Shown piece by piece: positions 1 to 8,226 of a stretch of 64,000 bases of DNA (position 1 is the stretch's first letter; every line of letters starts with the position of its first letter). A model generated the notes under the pieces. The model had not been told where the DNA came from and ran no database searches. It saw only the letters and a list, made by a program, of their open reading frames with translations. The position numbers and the translations under genes were made by a program. The DNA is from Thiomicrorhabdus sp963677355. GTDB lineage: Bacteria; Pseudomonadota; Gammaproteobacteria; Thiomicrospirales; Thiomicrospiraceae. The DNA lies in NCBI GenBank assembly GCA_963677355.2, contig CAXXXQ010000003.1:186001-250000 (forward strand), in the 5' to 3' direction.

Positions 1-93
1 GCAACGGTTGTCGATGTGCCTGTCGGCACGGTTATGTCTCGATTGTCTAGGGCAAGAAAAGCTATACGTACGCTGGTTGGCGACGAATCATAA
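1..93 (+). CDS. ECF-type RNA polymerase sigma factor, C-terminal end only (cut by window start)
   Basis: Frame 1 is open from base 1 to a TAA at 91-93 and encodes the last 30 residues of a protein. The residues DVPVGTVMSRLSRARK are the classic recognition-helix end of sigma region 4 in extracytoplasmic-function sigma factors, which reads the -35 element. The rest of the gene lies left of the window. An anti-sigma-like gene begins 17 bp downstream on the same strand, the usual arrangement for an ECF sigma and its regulator. The stress it answers to cannot be told from this fragment. Confidence 0.85.
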   Translation, partial: ATVVDVPVGTVMSRLSRARKAIRTLVGDES

Positions 94-110
94 GACGAAG
101 TAAGAAAACG

Positions 111-944
111 ATGGGCGAGAGCGTAAATAACCAAATTGATGAACTTATGCTGCATGCTTATGTAGATGGTGAGTTATGTGAAGCAGATGGGCGGTTAGTT
201 GAAGAATATCTGCAAACTCACCCCGAAGCTATGGCGTTGGTTGAAAGTATTCAGAAACAGAATCGGTTATTGAAAACCGGTTTCGATCCGGTGCTGGACG
301 AAGAAATCCCTGACTTTTTATTGGAAGCCGTTACGGACGGGAACACGAACGACAAAAAGAAAACAAAGAGGTGGTTTGCACCGTACCGAGTGGCTTCACT
401 GGTTTTGCCGTTGGTTTTGGGCGGTATCTTAGGCTGGGGCTTGAAACCGATTGAAACTGAAAAAATGAGTCTGACAACAGAGACCATGAGTTTTGTAAAA
501 CAAGCCAGACTGGCGCATGTGATGTACACACCCGAAAAACTGCATCCGGTTGATGTGACTTCCAAGCATGAAAAACACCTGGTTGCATGGATATCAAAAC
601 GTCTTGGGATTGATATTGAGACACCGGATTTGACCGGACAAGGCTTTAAGCTGGTCGGCGGGCGTTTATTGCCAAATGAAACCGGGCCTTCTGCTCAATT
701 CATGTACGAAAACAGTCAGGGGCAAAGGTTGACGTTGTACGTTAATAAAAATTACAACAAAGAAGAAACCGCCTTCGAGTTTTTTGAAGATGGCGATATT
801 GCTTCTTTCTACTGGGTTGATAAATCGTTGGTTTATGCCCTGACAGGAGACCTGAATCGTCAGCAATTACTGGATATTTCTCACCACATATACCGTTTCT
901 ATAATAAAGAAAATGGCGAGCTTCAGCATTTAAGCAAAATTTAA
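111..944 (+). CDS. Transmembrane anti-sigma factor
   Basis: A 277-residue protein directly behind the sigma-factor end (17 bp gap), so probably co-transcribed with it. The N-terminus (about residues 11-45, with LHAYVDGEL and a following acidic helix) resembles the cytoplasmic anti-sigma domain that clamps an ECF sigma factor. I see no HxxxCxxC zinc motif, so it is not the zinc-binding (ZAS) variant. One membrane segment spans about residues 93-112, leaving a periplasmic domain of roughly 165 residues that would sense the signal. The role is inferred from fold-level similarity and position; the sensed stimulus is unknown. A rho-independent terminator follows at 1035-1060. Confidence 0.75.
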   Translation: MGESVNNQIDELMLHAYVDGELCEADGRLVEEYLQTHPEAMALVESIQKQNRLLKTGFDPVLDEEIPDFLLEAVTDGNTNDKKKTKRWFAPYRVASLVLPLVLGGILGWGLKPIETEKMSLTTETMSFVKQARLAHVMYTPEKLHPVDVTSKHEKHLVAWISKRLGIDIETPDLTGQGFKLVGGRLLPNETGPSAQFMYENSQGQRLTLYVNKNYNKEETAFEFFEDGDIASFYWVDKSLVYALTGDLNRQQLLDISHHIYRFYNKENGELQHLSKI

Positions 945-1034
945 TATCGTCGTTTTCGGTTTAAAGATGCTGAACGGGGATTGTTAAAACCATTAATAAA
1001 AAATTCCGGACACACTTTTTGTGTCTCTCCATTA

Positions 1035-1060
1035 GATTCGCAAACCGCGAATCTTTTTTT
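1035..1060 (+). terminator. Rho-independent terminator of the sigma/anti-sigma operon
   Basis: A perfect 7-bp stem GATTCGC / GCGAATC with an AAACC loop is followed by seven T residues on the + strand. It lies 90 bp after the anti-sigma gene and just before the converging lipoprotein gene. Confidence 0.85.
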
Positions 1061-1062
1061 AT

Positions 1063-1464
1063 CTATTCAATGTGTTCAGCCCAGCTAATTACCACGCTAC
1101 GCTTGCCCCACTCATTGGCTTTCTGTTTGTCGGTGCCCATGTAGATATCGATTTTCTTTTCCCAGCGTTTGTGCATTTTATCCAGTACCAAGTATTCCCC
1201 TTCCAAACCTTCAATGGTCACTTTGGAACCGTTTTTCAGTCCCATTTTCAGCAGGTCTCGTGAAACCGCAATCGATTTCATTCCCGGTTCGAGCACGTTG
1301 TTCCATGCGGCTAGATAGGGCGTTTTATCGGTTTGCGATTTATGCGAGGTATAAGCTGTGGCCGTGACCTCAAGCTCGGTACGTTGCGGCGTCTCTTTTG
1401 TACAGCCCAGCATACTGGCCGAGAGCAGCAGTAGCAAAGTGATTAAGATTTGATTTATCTTCAT
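1063..1464 (-). CDS. 3D-domain lipoprotein (RlpA/MltA-like double-psi barrel)
   Basis: I place the start at the internal ATG at 1464, because the 133 residues from there open with a clean lipoprotein signal: a basic MK, a leucine-rich core and the lipobox S-M-L-G-C with Cys21. The upstream extension (to 1521) shows no signal. The mature part has the 3D-domain pattern: VTATAYTS near the front and conserved aspartates in VLDKMHKR and KIDIYMG. 3D domains occur in peptidoglycan-acting proteins such as MltA and resuscitation-type enzymes. It is probably an envelope-anchored cell-wall protein, substrate unknown. Confidence 0.7.
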   Translation of the reverse strand: MKINQILITLLLLLSASMLGCTKETPQRTELEVTATAYTSHKSQTDKTPYLAAWNNVLEPGMKSIAVSRDLLKMGLKNGSKVTIEGLEGEYLVLDKMHKRWEKKIDIYMGTDKQKANEWGKRSVVISWAEHIE

Positions 1465-1534
1465 TAACGCCGTCCCAATATTTTTGATAGCGAATGTCGC
1501 TAAAATCGATCCCATCACCAATATATTTTACCGG

Positions 1535-2020
1535 TCAGACGTTTTCCGGGTTGGTGGATTTATCGGATTGAGTCCAGCGGCGCTGCAAGTTATGGATATA
1601 AATAATCAGTACAAAGAACGCGGTCGAGATGACGCCGAGTATTAACAGTGTCCAATTCTCTTCCGGAATGGTATCCAGCAGGATCAGTTTTCGAATAATC
1701 ACCACAAAGGCAATCTCCAGGAAAGTCAGGGCATAGCCAAAACCGTCGTGAATAAACAACGCTTTGACAATAGCTAGTACGATTAGGGTGAATAGCGCAT
1801 CGGTCAGCAAAATTTTCATCGATTTAAAATCTAATACACCTTGCAGTACGATGAATTCAAAAAGTTTGTGGGAAATGCTGAATAGACAGACGATCAGATA
1901 CACCACCATGAAAACAATAAAAAATAAGCGCAGGATCTTAACGATATTGGTCAGCCCGTATTCGGCCTGTTGTTGAAAAAAATTGTCTAAGCGGGAAAAA
2001 AGATTGGGTTTTGAATTCAT
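1535..2020 (-). CDS. PsiE-like inner-membrane protein
   Basis: About 161 residues from ATG 2020; a longer reading from a TTG at 2077 has no ribosome binding site. Four hydrophobic segments are visible, with the charged sequence ALFIHDGFGYALTFLEIAFV between the second and third. This matches the phosphate-starvation-inducible PsiE family of small four-helix membrane proteins, whose biochemical role is not known. It sits 70 bp from the 3D-domain lipoprotein on the same strand. I see no Pho box upstream, so regulation by phosphate is not supported here. Confidence 0.65.
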   Translation of the reverse strand: MNSKPNLFSRLDNFFQQQAEYGLTNIVKILRLFFIVFMVVYLIVCLFSISHKLFEFIVLQGVLDFKSMKILLTDALFTLIVLAIVKALFIHDGFGYALTFLEIAFVVIIRKLILLDTIPEENWTLLILGVISTAFFVLIIYIHNLQRRWTQSDKSTNPENV

Positions 2021-2228
2021 GGATGACTGCCGGAAAAAGGTTGATATATAGGGTTTGATTATAGGGTTGATATTCAATAAAGCGTCTTGAATTTAAAGCA
2101 ATGATTGCGGCGACACTTTTATTCGGGTTGATTGGTTAAGTTTAGCCTATAAAGCGGCAATCACAAATCACTTTTGCTTGATTATTTTCTGTTTTCGATC
2201 TTTGGTGATGAAGCTGCACAGATTGCCG

Positions 2229-3179
2229 TTATTTCGATACAAATTGTAATAGTAGCGACAGGGTCAATAAGGAAAACACGGTCGAGAAAAGTACCGTTTG
2301 CGCAGTAACCAATGCATCCCGACGATAGAACTCTGCCAGCATATAAGGCCCGGTTCCGGTTGGCAGCGCAGCTAGAAACACCGCCATCCAAGCCAATTGT
2401 GTTTGCATCTCAAATACCCCGAACGCCAGCCACGCCACCAACAAAGGCTGCAGAATCAGTTTGGCAAGTGTCAGGTTGATGGCCGTGTTGCGTATTTGGC
2501 TTGACTGTTGGGTTGGTTGTGCCGAGGCATGCGCCAAAAACAACCCCAAGCTGATCAGTGCGGCGGGGCTGGCGGCATCGGCCAATAGCCCTACAAACGT
2601 TTCGATACTGACGGGTAGGGTGTAAGGCGTTGCCGAAAACAGAATCCCTGCCAGTGGCGCGATTACTAACGGATTTTTAAACACTGATTTAAATACATTC
2701 AGAGCACGTAAATGCCAAGCCAACGAGGCGTGCAGGGCGCTTTCAATCAAAATGATGGCAAAGCCGAACAGTACCGAGGCAACAATAATGCTGGCAAGGG
2801 CGGTAGGTACTTCGCTGGCGCTGCCGAACACCAGAAACATCAGCGGAAAACCGATATAGCCGGTATTCGCATAAGAAGCCGCCATACTGTCGATGCTGGC
2901 TTCCGCCAAGTCTTTGCCTTTACGTTTCTGCCAAACCAATACCAAGAGAAAGACCGCAAAGGAGCCGATGATATACACAGCAATAAAATCCCATTGGAAC
3001 AATGTGCTCCAATCGCTCTCGGCGGTAATCTCGAATAACAGTGCAGGTAGAGCCAACCAGACCACAAACCGACTCAATTCCGTGGCCGAAGCCGAACCTA
3101 AGATTTTGGTTTTATAGCTGATATAACCGGTGGCGATTAACGCGAAAACCGGGAAAAGAATAGAGAAGGTTGCGAGCAT
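2229..3179 (-). CDS. AEC family transporter (auxin efflux carrier-like permease)
   Basis: A 316-residue, strongly hydrophobic protein with about ten predicted membrane segments. The opening FSILFPVFALIATGYISYK and the mid-protein ANTGYIGFPLM signature are typical of the AEC / malate-type permease family (PF03547). Bacterial members move organic acids or other small solutes; the substrate cannot be read from sequence. It is a single-gene unit on the minus strand, with neighbours more than 150 bp away on each side. Confidence 0.85.
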   Translation of the reverse strand: MLATFSILFPVFALIATGYISYKTKILGSASATELSRFVVWLALPALLFEITAESDWSTLFQWDFIAVYIIGSFAVFLLVLVWQKRKGKDLAEASIDSMAASYANTGYIGFPLMFLVFGSASEVPTALASIIVASVLFGFAIILIESALHASLAWHLRALNVFKSVFKNPLVIAPLAGILFSATPYTLPVSIETFVGLLADAASPAALISLGLFLAHASAQPTQQSSQIRNTAINLTLAKLILQPLLVAWLAFGVFEMQTQLAWMAVFLAALPTGTGPYMLAEFYRRDALVTAQTVLFSTVFSLLTLSLLLQFVSK

Positions 3180-3421
3180 GGGGCTTTGTTTAACTTGATT
3201 GTTTAACTTGAAATAAAGTCGGCTATTAAAAAGGTTTATTTTAAGCGTTATTTAAAGTTCGGGCTGAGTTTAATCCTCTCGCAATGGTTCTGTATGGACA
3301 AGATTTCTGGTATTGAACAATAATTTATGACTATAAAGCTTTAGCTATATTTAATCTATCCATCCTCTGTGGATAACAAAGAATTAAATTCAATATAACA
3401 GTTTTGCACAAGGAGAAAACC

Positions 3422-3805
3422 ATGCAGACGATAACAAAGAATATTTTAACGGCCACGCTTATTACAGGGGCTGTAACTCTTAGCAGCACTGTTATGGCGA
3501 GTGATGATCGTCATTTCAAGGGTGAAAAAGTGGAAACGCTTGCCGAGGCGGTCAAACAATTTTCAGCTCAAAATCAAAAGTTTGCTCAGATGATTCAAGA
3601 CGGCACCATTGACCTAAAGGAGATGGGCGAAATCCATATGATGACCTACACCATGGAAAATGCCATGAAAAAGATCAAAAAAGAGGTCGATGAAATGGAA
3701 GAACTGCTGGAAGAAGTCCACGAAGCTTCTGAACACGGCGAAACCGAAAAAGTGCTTAAAAACGGACAACACTATCTAGAGAAAGCACAGACATTAGTGC
3801 CTTAA
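3422..3805 (+). CDS. Exported helical protein, DUF6746-like
   Basis: The start at ATG 3422 is set by a strong AGGAG at 3411-3415. The 127-residue product has a Sec signal peptide ending around ASA/MASDD (about residue 26). A highly charged, all-helical mature domain follows (EMGEIHMMTYTMENAMKKIKKEVDEMEELLEEVHEASEHGE), probably a coiled-coil hairpin. It resembles the DUF6746 family of small periplasmic proteins found in Gammaproteobacteria. Function is unknown. It is a stand-alone gene with its own terminator at 3830-3861. Confidence 0.65.
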   Translation: MQTITKNILTATLITGAVTLSSTVMASDDRHFKGEKVETLAEAVKQFSAQNQKFAQMIQDGTIDLKEMGEIHMMTYTMENAMKKIKKEVDEMEELLEEVHEASEHGETEKVLKNGQHYLEKAQTLVP

Positions 3806-3829
3806 TCAGACACGAGATCTGCTTTCACT

Positions 3830-3861
3830 AAACCCGCTAGGCAATGTTTTGCGGGTTTTTT
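3830..3861 (+). terminator. Rho-independent terminator after the DUF6746-like gene
   Basis: The stem AAACCCGC / GCGGGTTT encloses a 13-base loop and is followed by a T run on the + strand. The A-rich left side may also let it act for the converging gene. Confidence 0.8.
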
Positions 3862-3880
3862 AGCAATGGCTTTTAATGAT

Positions 3881-4606
3881 TTATTCGAAGTCTTGAAATT
3901 TATTCATCAAAAATTGCACAAGATACCAAAACATTAAAGCAATTCCTGCAAATAGAGCCATTGATGCAGCTACATATTGTTCAGTGTGATATTCAAAAAT
4001 CATGTTAGATGTAGTGTATAAAATGGAAAGTGCGGCAAAAAAGATCATTATTCCAGAAAAAACAACACCCAAACTAAAGCCAACAATTATGCTCGCAATG
4101 ATGACGCCTAATGCAATAAAGCCTATGAGTTGTAAGACAGGGCCTAAAAAAGAAAAGTTAATATTTAGAGTAAAAGCAGTAAAGGTAATGCCTATTAGTA
4201 AAGCGATTGTCATGATACCGGCAGATAAAATAACTCCCGGGGCTTGGTTTTCAGCTATGAGAAGGAGTGGCATAAAAAGAATTGCTTCAGCAACAATATA
4301 TAGAGCAAGTCCTGCGTACTGAACAGGTCTTGATATCATGGTGTTAGCCCAAAGGTCTGCAAGAAAGCTTACACCCATAAAAACACCCAATACAATTAAC
4401 CAAGTCCATTTACTGCCTACCATGTGTTGCGCAAATTGTTGCGCTATTTCAGACTGGAGTAAATAGTATTCAAGCACTGCAAAAAGCGTGATCGCCATAC
4501 CAACATGAAAATATGTTTTTTTTATAAACTTGCCTCGTTCGATTGGGCCTGCATTAACAACAATCTCATTTGATGCTACATCTAGCTGGCTTTCAAATTC
4601 GTTCAT
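3881..4606 (-). CDS. Bax inhibitor-1 (BI-1/YccA) family membrane protein
   Basis: A 241-residue protein with a short cytoplasmic N-terminus followed by seven hydrophobic segments, ending in a short charged tail (MNKFQDFE). The start lies behind an AAGG-containing ribosome site. Order and spacing of the helices, and the GITFTAFTLN and FSFLGPVL segments, fit the BI-1/YccA family. Family members are pH-gated calcium leak channels or protease modulators (YccA restrains FtsH in E. coli). Which applies here is unknown. The gene is more AT-rich than most of the window and faces away from the palindromic element at 4775-5137. Confidence 0.8.
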   Translation of the reverse strand: MNEFESQLDVASNEIVVNAGPIERGKFIKKTYFHVGMAITLFAVLEYYLLQSEIAQQFAQHMVGSKWTWLIVLGVFMGVSFLADLWANTMISRPVQYAGLALYIVAEAILFMPLLLIAENQAPGVILSAGIMTIALLIGITFTAFTLNINFSFLGPVLQLIGFIALGVIIASIIVGFSLGVVFSGIMIFFAALSILYTTSNMIFEYHTEQYVAASMALFAGIALMFWYLVQFLMNKFQDFE

Positions 4607-4741
4607 AAAACTACCTTTTCAAAAATATAAATTACGTAATAGTAATTATTGTTCAGGCTGTTTTAGCAGTCAAGAATAGATACGTATTTTTAATTAACTT
4701 TAAAGGTTTGAGTGGAAATAGGATTAGCATAATATGATGTT

Positions 4742-4777
4742 GAGCGGCTTTTCTCTTCTAAATACGTATAGCCGCTC
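4742..4777. repeat. Hairpin at the left border of the palindromic element
   Basis: GAGCGGCT (4742-4749) and AGCCGCTC (4770-4777) are perfect reverse complements separated by 20 bases. The right half overlaps the first bases of the large inverted repeat. No T run follows, so it is not an obvious terminator. Confidence 0.6.
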
Positions 4778-5137
4778 CATAAACTTGTAGGTTCTAAGTT
4801 CATTCACTGAAATCCCGCAACTTGCTGAGCAAGCTCAGCTTCGAACAGTCGGGATTTTTTACCGTTCATTTCACTAAGAACCCTACAAAGTTTATTACAA
4901 GGGGTTTAAAGGCGTGTGCCGATATATTTGTGAAGGTAGGTAATTTTTTCGAAGTCAAATGTATTAGTTTGCAGGTAATGCACAATGCTCCCACAAATCG
5001 CCAGAAGTCCCCTTGTAATAAATTGTGCAAAGGTCTTAACGAAGTGAACGGTTAAAAACTTCATTTGTTTGAGCAAAACTTGTTTTGCGAGTTTTGAAGT
5101 TTGAGTGAACAAGTTTAGAACTTGCCAATTTATGGAG
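4775..5137. repeat. Large imperfect inverted repeat (two ~130-bp arms, ~104-bp centre) in an 880-bp gene-free gap
   Basis: Bases 4775-4904 and the reverse complement of 5009-5137 align almost without gaps, sharing CTCCATAAA, GTTCTAA and TTCACT near the outside and CCGTTCA and TTTATTACAAGGGG near the centre. Each arm also contains its own two-level hairpin. Left: ATCCCG/CGGGAT around GCTGAG-CAAG-CTCAGC (4824-4839). Right: ACTTCA/TGAAGT around GCAAAA-CTTG-TTTTGC (5073-5088). The stems differ between the arms but stay paired and keep the same tetraloop. The rest of the gap (4607-5486) holds a TTTTTGC/GCAAAAA hairpin near 5161-5181, a fragment CTCTGACCCCAG at 5259-5270, and nothing coding that I can support. 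Confidence 0.75.
4811..4860 (+). terminator. Possible terminator-like hairpin inside the left arm of the inverted repeat
   Basis: AATCCCG (4811-4817) pairs with CGGGATT (4850-4856) and a T run follows on the + strand. It is part of the palindromic element and no + strand gene ends before it, so its use as a terminator is uncertain. Confidence 0.35.
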
Positions 5138-5486
5138 TGGGGTTCGTTTTTTGGTTACTTTTTGCCGAACAGCAAAAAGTCACGGGAAGCCAGTTAGAAA
5201 GCACTAAGACGAAGTAGGGAGGTTAAAAAGGCTTCTCAATAGGCTGAATTTAATTTTACTCTGACCCCAGTTATTATAGGAGCACACAAGTACCTCACTT
5301 AATGCCTTCCATCTAATAATATTAAGTTTGGTGGCTTATAGCACTACACCTAACGACATTCGCTGTTAGATGAAATAATTTTTGTTGTGTGAACCCATTG
5401 AAAATATTAAATAGATTCAGTAGAAAGTAACATGTTTCTCTCCGTTGGCTTTAGAGCGCACATTTAAACACTTGTTTTTCGATAAA

Positions 5487-6581
5487 TCAAGTGTGTGGTG
5501 TATTGTGCTCTGTTGCCGATTTTGTATCTTCGACAATAATTAGGTTATACCCTTGTCCAGGTAAAAGCAACTCTTCTTCTTTAGCAAGTGTCCATACTTT
5601 ATAACCTTGATGATCTATTTCATCGTTATCATCAGCAGAAACAAGACTAATGCCAAGTTTTAAGAATTTAACTGAAAATCCTTCTGTAATTTTTACTTTT
5701 ATACTGGTTGTACCCTTTATATATCGACTGACGTATGAAGAAATGTAGGGTTCTTGAGATAAATCCTGTTCCGCTTCCGTTATACGTATATAAGGAACTT
5801 TAGTTAGGCCTAGGTTCTTATATTGGTCTAACTCTATTGTTATTTTGTACCCTTTATTGTCTTCGTCAACCTCAACTATTTCTTCTAATGGTAATGATTG
5901 TGAATTTATTTTAATTTTTTTTACACTAATTTCATCTCCGTTTAGTACCGAACCTTCTTGAACAAAAATTGGATTTGGTATGCCATCAGTTATTACTAAG
6001 CCCGCCGATGATGTATTTACTATGGTTGCTGTTTTAGAGTTGGAATCTACAGTAATATCGTAGGTTGATGTAAATCCTTCAAACTGACAGTGTAAATTTG
6101 AATCAAAGAATTGTTCATGAATCTTTTGTTCTGCATTTTCATACTTTTCAGGTAAGACCTTTTTTAATAAGGATTGAGTCATGACTTTCCAGCGCTCGTC
6201 AATTATTTCACGGTTTTTTATTATTTCAGGATCATAAAACACATTCGCGATGTGGTTCTGAAAAATTTTGGAGAACTGCTCAGATTTTAATATGACAGCA
6301 AACACACCTGCTCCTAAAAGAATTTTTCCGAGTTCTTGCACTAGGTTTGCAGCTTTATCATATGAAAATAGTCCGTTTATCTGAGATTCGTGAAATATGC
6401 CTCCAACAATTAAACTCAATCCAACTATAAAAATAATTACTATAAAGCTTGTTACCCAAGACAATAAGCTTTTGATAGGTGATATCGTTTTTTCAGAGAT
6501 AACTTCTTTAATATTCTTATAGATGGTAGATATTTTCTTTCTCAGGCTAGGGGATCTTGATTTCTGTTTATTTGTTGTCAA
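5487..6581 (-). CDS. AT-rich orphan membrane protein of unknown function
   Basis: A 364-residue protein I do not recognise. A basic N-terminus (residues 1-37) is followed by two membrane segments, about 42-62 (VTSFIVIIFIVGLSLIVGGI) and 88-102 (GKILLGAGVFAVILK). A soluble C-terminal region of roughly 260 residues is rich in beta-prone stretches and ends in a polar tail. Its codons are markedly A/T-ending compared with gltBD next door, suggesting acquisition by transfer. It stands alone between the palindromic element and the gltD terminator. A two-helix membrane anchor plus a cytoplasmic sensor or effector domain is a guess from the layout, not from homology. Confidence 0.7.
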   Translation of the reverse strand: MTTNKQKSRSPSLRKKISTIYKNIKEVISEKTISPIKSLLSWVTSFIVIIFIVGLSLIVGGIFHESQINGLFSYDKAANLVQELGKILLGAGVFAVILKSEQFSKIFQNHIANVFYDPEIIKNREIIDERWKVMTQSLLKKVLPEKYENAEQKIHEQFFDSNLHCQFEGFTSTYDITVDSNSKTATIVNTSSAGLVITDGIPNPIFVQEGSVLNGDEISVKKIKINSQSLPLEEIVEVDEDNKGYKITIELDQYKNLGLTKVPYIRITEAEQDLSQEPYISSYVSRYIKGTTSIKVKITEGFSVKFLKLGISLVSADDNDEIDHQGYKVWTLAKEEELLLPGQGYNLIIVEDTKSATEHNTPHT

Positions 6582-6730
6582 CCTTAAATCCTTGTTTGGT
6601 GTAATTACTTATCAGATAATATATTTTACACTAGGTTTGTTGGAAAGTGATTCTCTTTCTTGTAGTCTGTGGTGCTTTGTACGATTTATATTAAATATAA
6701 TTTGAAGAAAAAGAATTCCGTAATGGCATT

Positions 6731-6767
6731 AAAAAACCCGCTAAGGAAAATTCCTTGCGGGTTTTTT
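6731..6767. terminator. Bidirectional terminator between the orphan gene and gltD
   Basis: AAAAAACCCGC and GCGGGTTTTTT are perfect complements. Inside them is a second stem AAGGAA/TTCCTT, with one bulged T. The A and T tracts on either side let it end transcription from the gltBD operon; the orphan gene starts beyond it on the same strand. Confidence 0.85.
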
Positions 6768-6793
6768 ATTGGGTTCAGATTGTAGAGGTTCAA

Positions 6794-8203
6794 TTAAACT
6801 TCTAGGAAATCCAAAATCCCTTCTGCGGCAGAACGCCCTTCGGCAATGGCTTCAACAACCAGGCTTGAACCGCGAACCATATCACCACCGGCGAATACTT
6901 TCGGGTTAGTGGTCTGGAATGGGTATAGAGACTTGTCAGAGGCAACGACACCGTTCCAGTTATTGATTTCGATATTGAAGTCTTTGAACCACTCCGGTGG
7001 GTTTGGCTGGAAACCGAATGCGACGATTACCGCATCACATGGAATAACGGTTTCAGAACCTTCCACCATTTCGGCACGACGACGACCGTTTTCATCCGGT
7101 TCACCCATACGAGTTTCGATTACCTTGATACCTTCAACTTTACCGTCACCGATCACTTCAACCGGAGCCAGGTTGAACTTGAACTGAACACCTTCTTCTT
7201 TGGCGTTCTGTACTTCCGCACGTGAACCCGGCATATTGGCTTCGTCACGACGGTAGACACAGTAAACTTCGTCTGCGCCTTGACGGATAGAAGTACGAGT
7301 ACAGTCCATCGTGGTATCACCACCACCTAGTACAACGACTTTTTTACCTTCCATGCTGATATACGGCTCAGGATCGTTTTCCATGCCCAAGACGTTTTTA
7401 ACGTTACCGATCAGGAAGTCTAGCGCTTTGTGTACGCCCGGTAGGTCTTCACCCGGGAAACGTCCCGCCATTGGCTTGTAAGTTCCCATGCCCATGAAGA
7501 CCGCATCGTAGTCATCCAGCAAAGTTTGGAACTGTACGTCTTTACCGATCTCGGTATTACAACGGAATTCAACGCCCATACCTTCAAGGATTTCACGACG
7601 ACGAACCACGATGTCTTTATCCAGCTTGAATTGCGGGATACCGAAAGTCAGTAAACCACCAATCTCTGGTTGCTTCTCGAAGACAACCGCTTGAACACCG
7701 TTACGTGCAAGAATGTCTGCCGCAGCCAGACCGGCAGGGCCGGAACCGACGATAGCGACTTTCTTGTCTGTCTTAACAACGTCAGATAGATCCGGTTTCC
7801 AGCCTTGTGCGAAAGCGGTATCGGTAATGTATTTTTCAACCTGACCGATGGTGACCGCACCAAAGTTGGTGTCTTCCAGCGTACAAGCTTGTTCACATAG
7901 ACGGTCTTGCGGACAGATACGACCACACATTTCCGGTAGCGAGTTGGTTTTGTGAGAGATCTCAACCGCTTCCATGACATTACCTTCCGCAACCAGTTTT
8001 AACCAGTTAGGGATATAGTTGTGTACCGGACAAGCGAATTCGCAATATGGGTTACCACAGTGCAAACAGCGGTCTGCCTGAGCCATAGCGTCTTCCATAT
8101 TGAAAGGCGCGTAAATCTCTTTAAACTCGACCTTACGTTCTACTGCCGCTTTCTTTTCAGGAAGCTGGCGGTTTAATTCTAAAAATTGTCTTACATTTGG
8201 CAT
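6794..8203 (-). CDS. gltD: Glutamate synthase [NADPH] small (beta) subunit
   Basis: A 469-residue flavoprotein that passes electrons from NADPH to the GltB subunit for making glutamate from glutamine and 2-oxoglutarate. The N-terminal domain (about 20-140) carries the cysteine sets C46, C49, C54 and C58 and the later MCGRICPQDRLCEQAC motif that bind 4Fe-4S clusters. VAIVGSGPAGLAAAD (about 149-163) is the FAD Rossmann loop and VVVLGGGDTTMDC (about 290) the NADPH loop. Length is normal for the family. It follows gltB by 23 bp on the same strand, so both subunits come from one transcript. Confidence 0.97.
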   Translation of the reverse strand: MPNVRQFLELNRQLPEKKAAVERKVEFKEIYAPFNMEDAMAQADRCLHCGNPYCEFACPVHNYIPNWLKLVAEGNVMEAVEISHKTNSLPEMCGRICPQDRLCEQACTLEDTNFGAVTIGQVEKYITDTAFAQGWKPDLSDVVKTDKKVAIVGSGPAGLAAADILARNGVQAVVFEKQPEIGGLLTFGIPQFKLDKDIVVRRREILEGMGVEFRCNTEIGKDVQFQTLLDDYDAVFMGMGTYKPMAGRFPGEDLPGVHKALDFLIGNVKNVLGMENDPEPYISMEGKKVVVLGGGDTTMDCTRTSIRQGADEVYCVYRRDEANMPGSRAEVQNAKEEGVQFKFNLAPVEVIGDGKVEGIKVIETRMGEPDENGRRRAEMVEGSETVIPCDAVIVAFGFQPNPPEWFKDFNIEINNWNGVVASDKSLYPFQTTNPKVFAGGDMVRGSSLVVEAIAEGRSAAEGILDFLEV

Positions 8204-8226
8204 TTTTAAATTCCTTCCAGTTTTCC

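Noticed and set aside
4822..5112. Two overlapping small frames (77 and 68 codons, opposite strands) in the palindrome
   Set aside because: Both run through the inverted repeat and owe their openness to its symmetry; they share no protein-like composition and have no ribosome sites.
5487..6581. Calling the orphan gene a defence or toxin gene
   Set aside because: Only composition and membrane layout point that way; no catalytic motif or partner gene is visible, so it is left as unknown.
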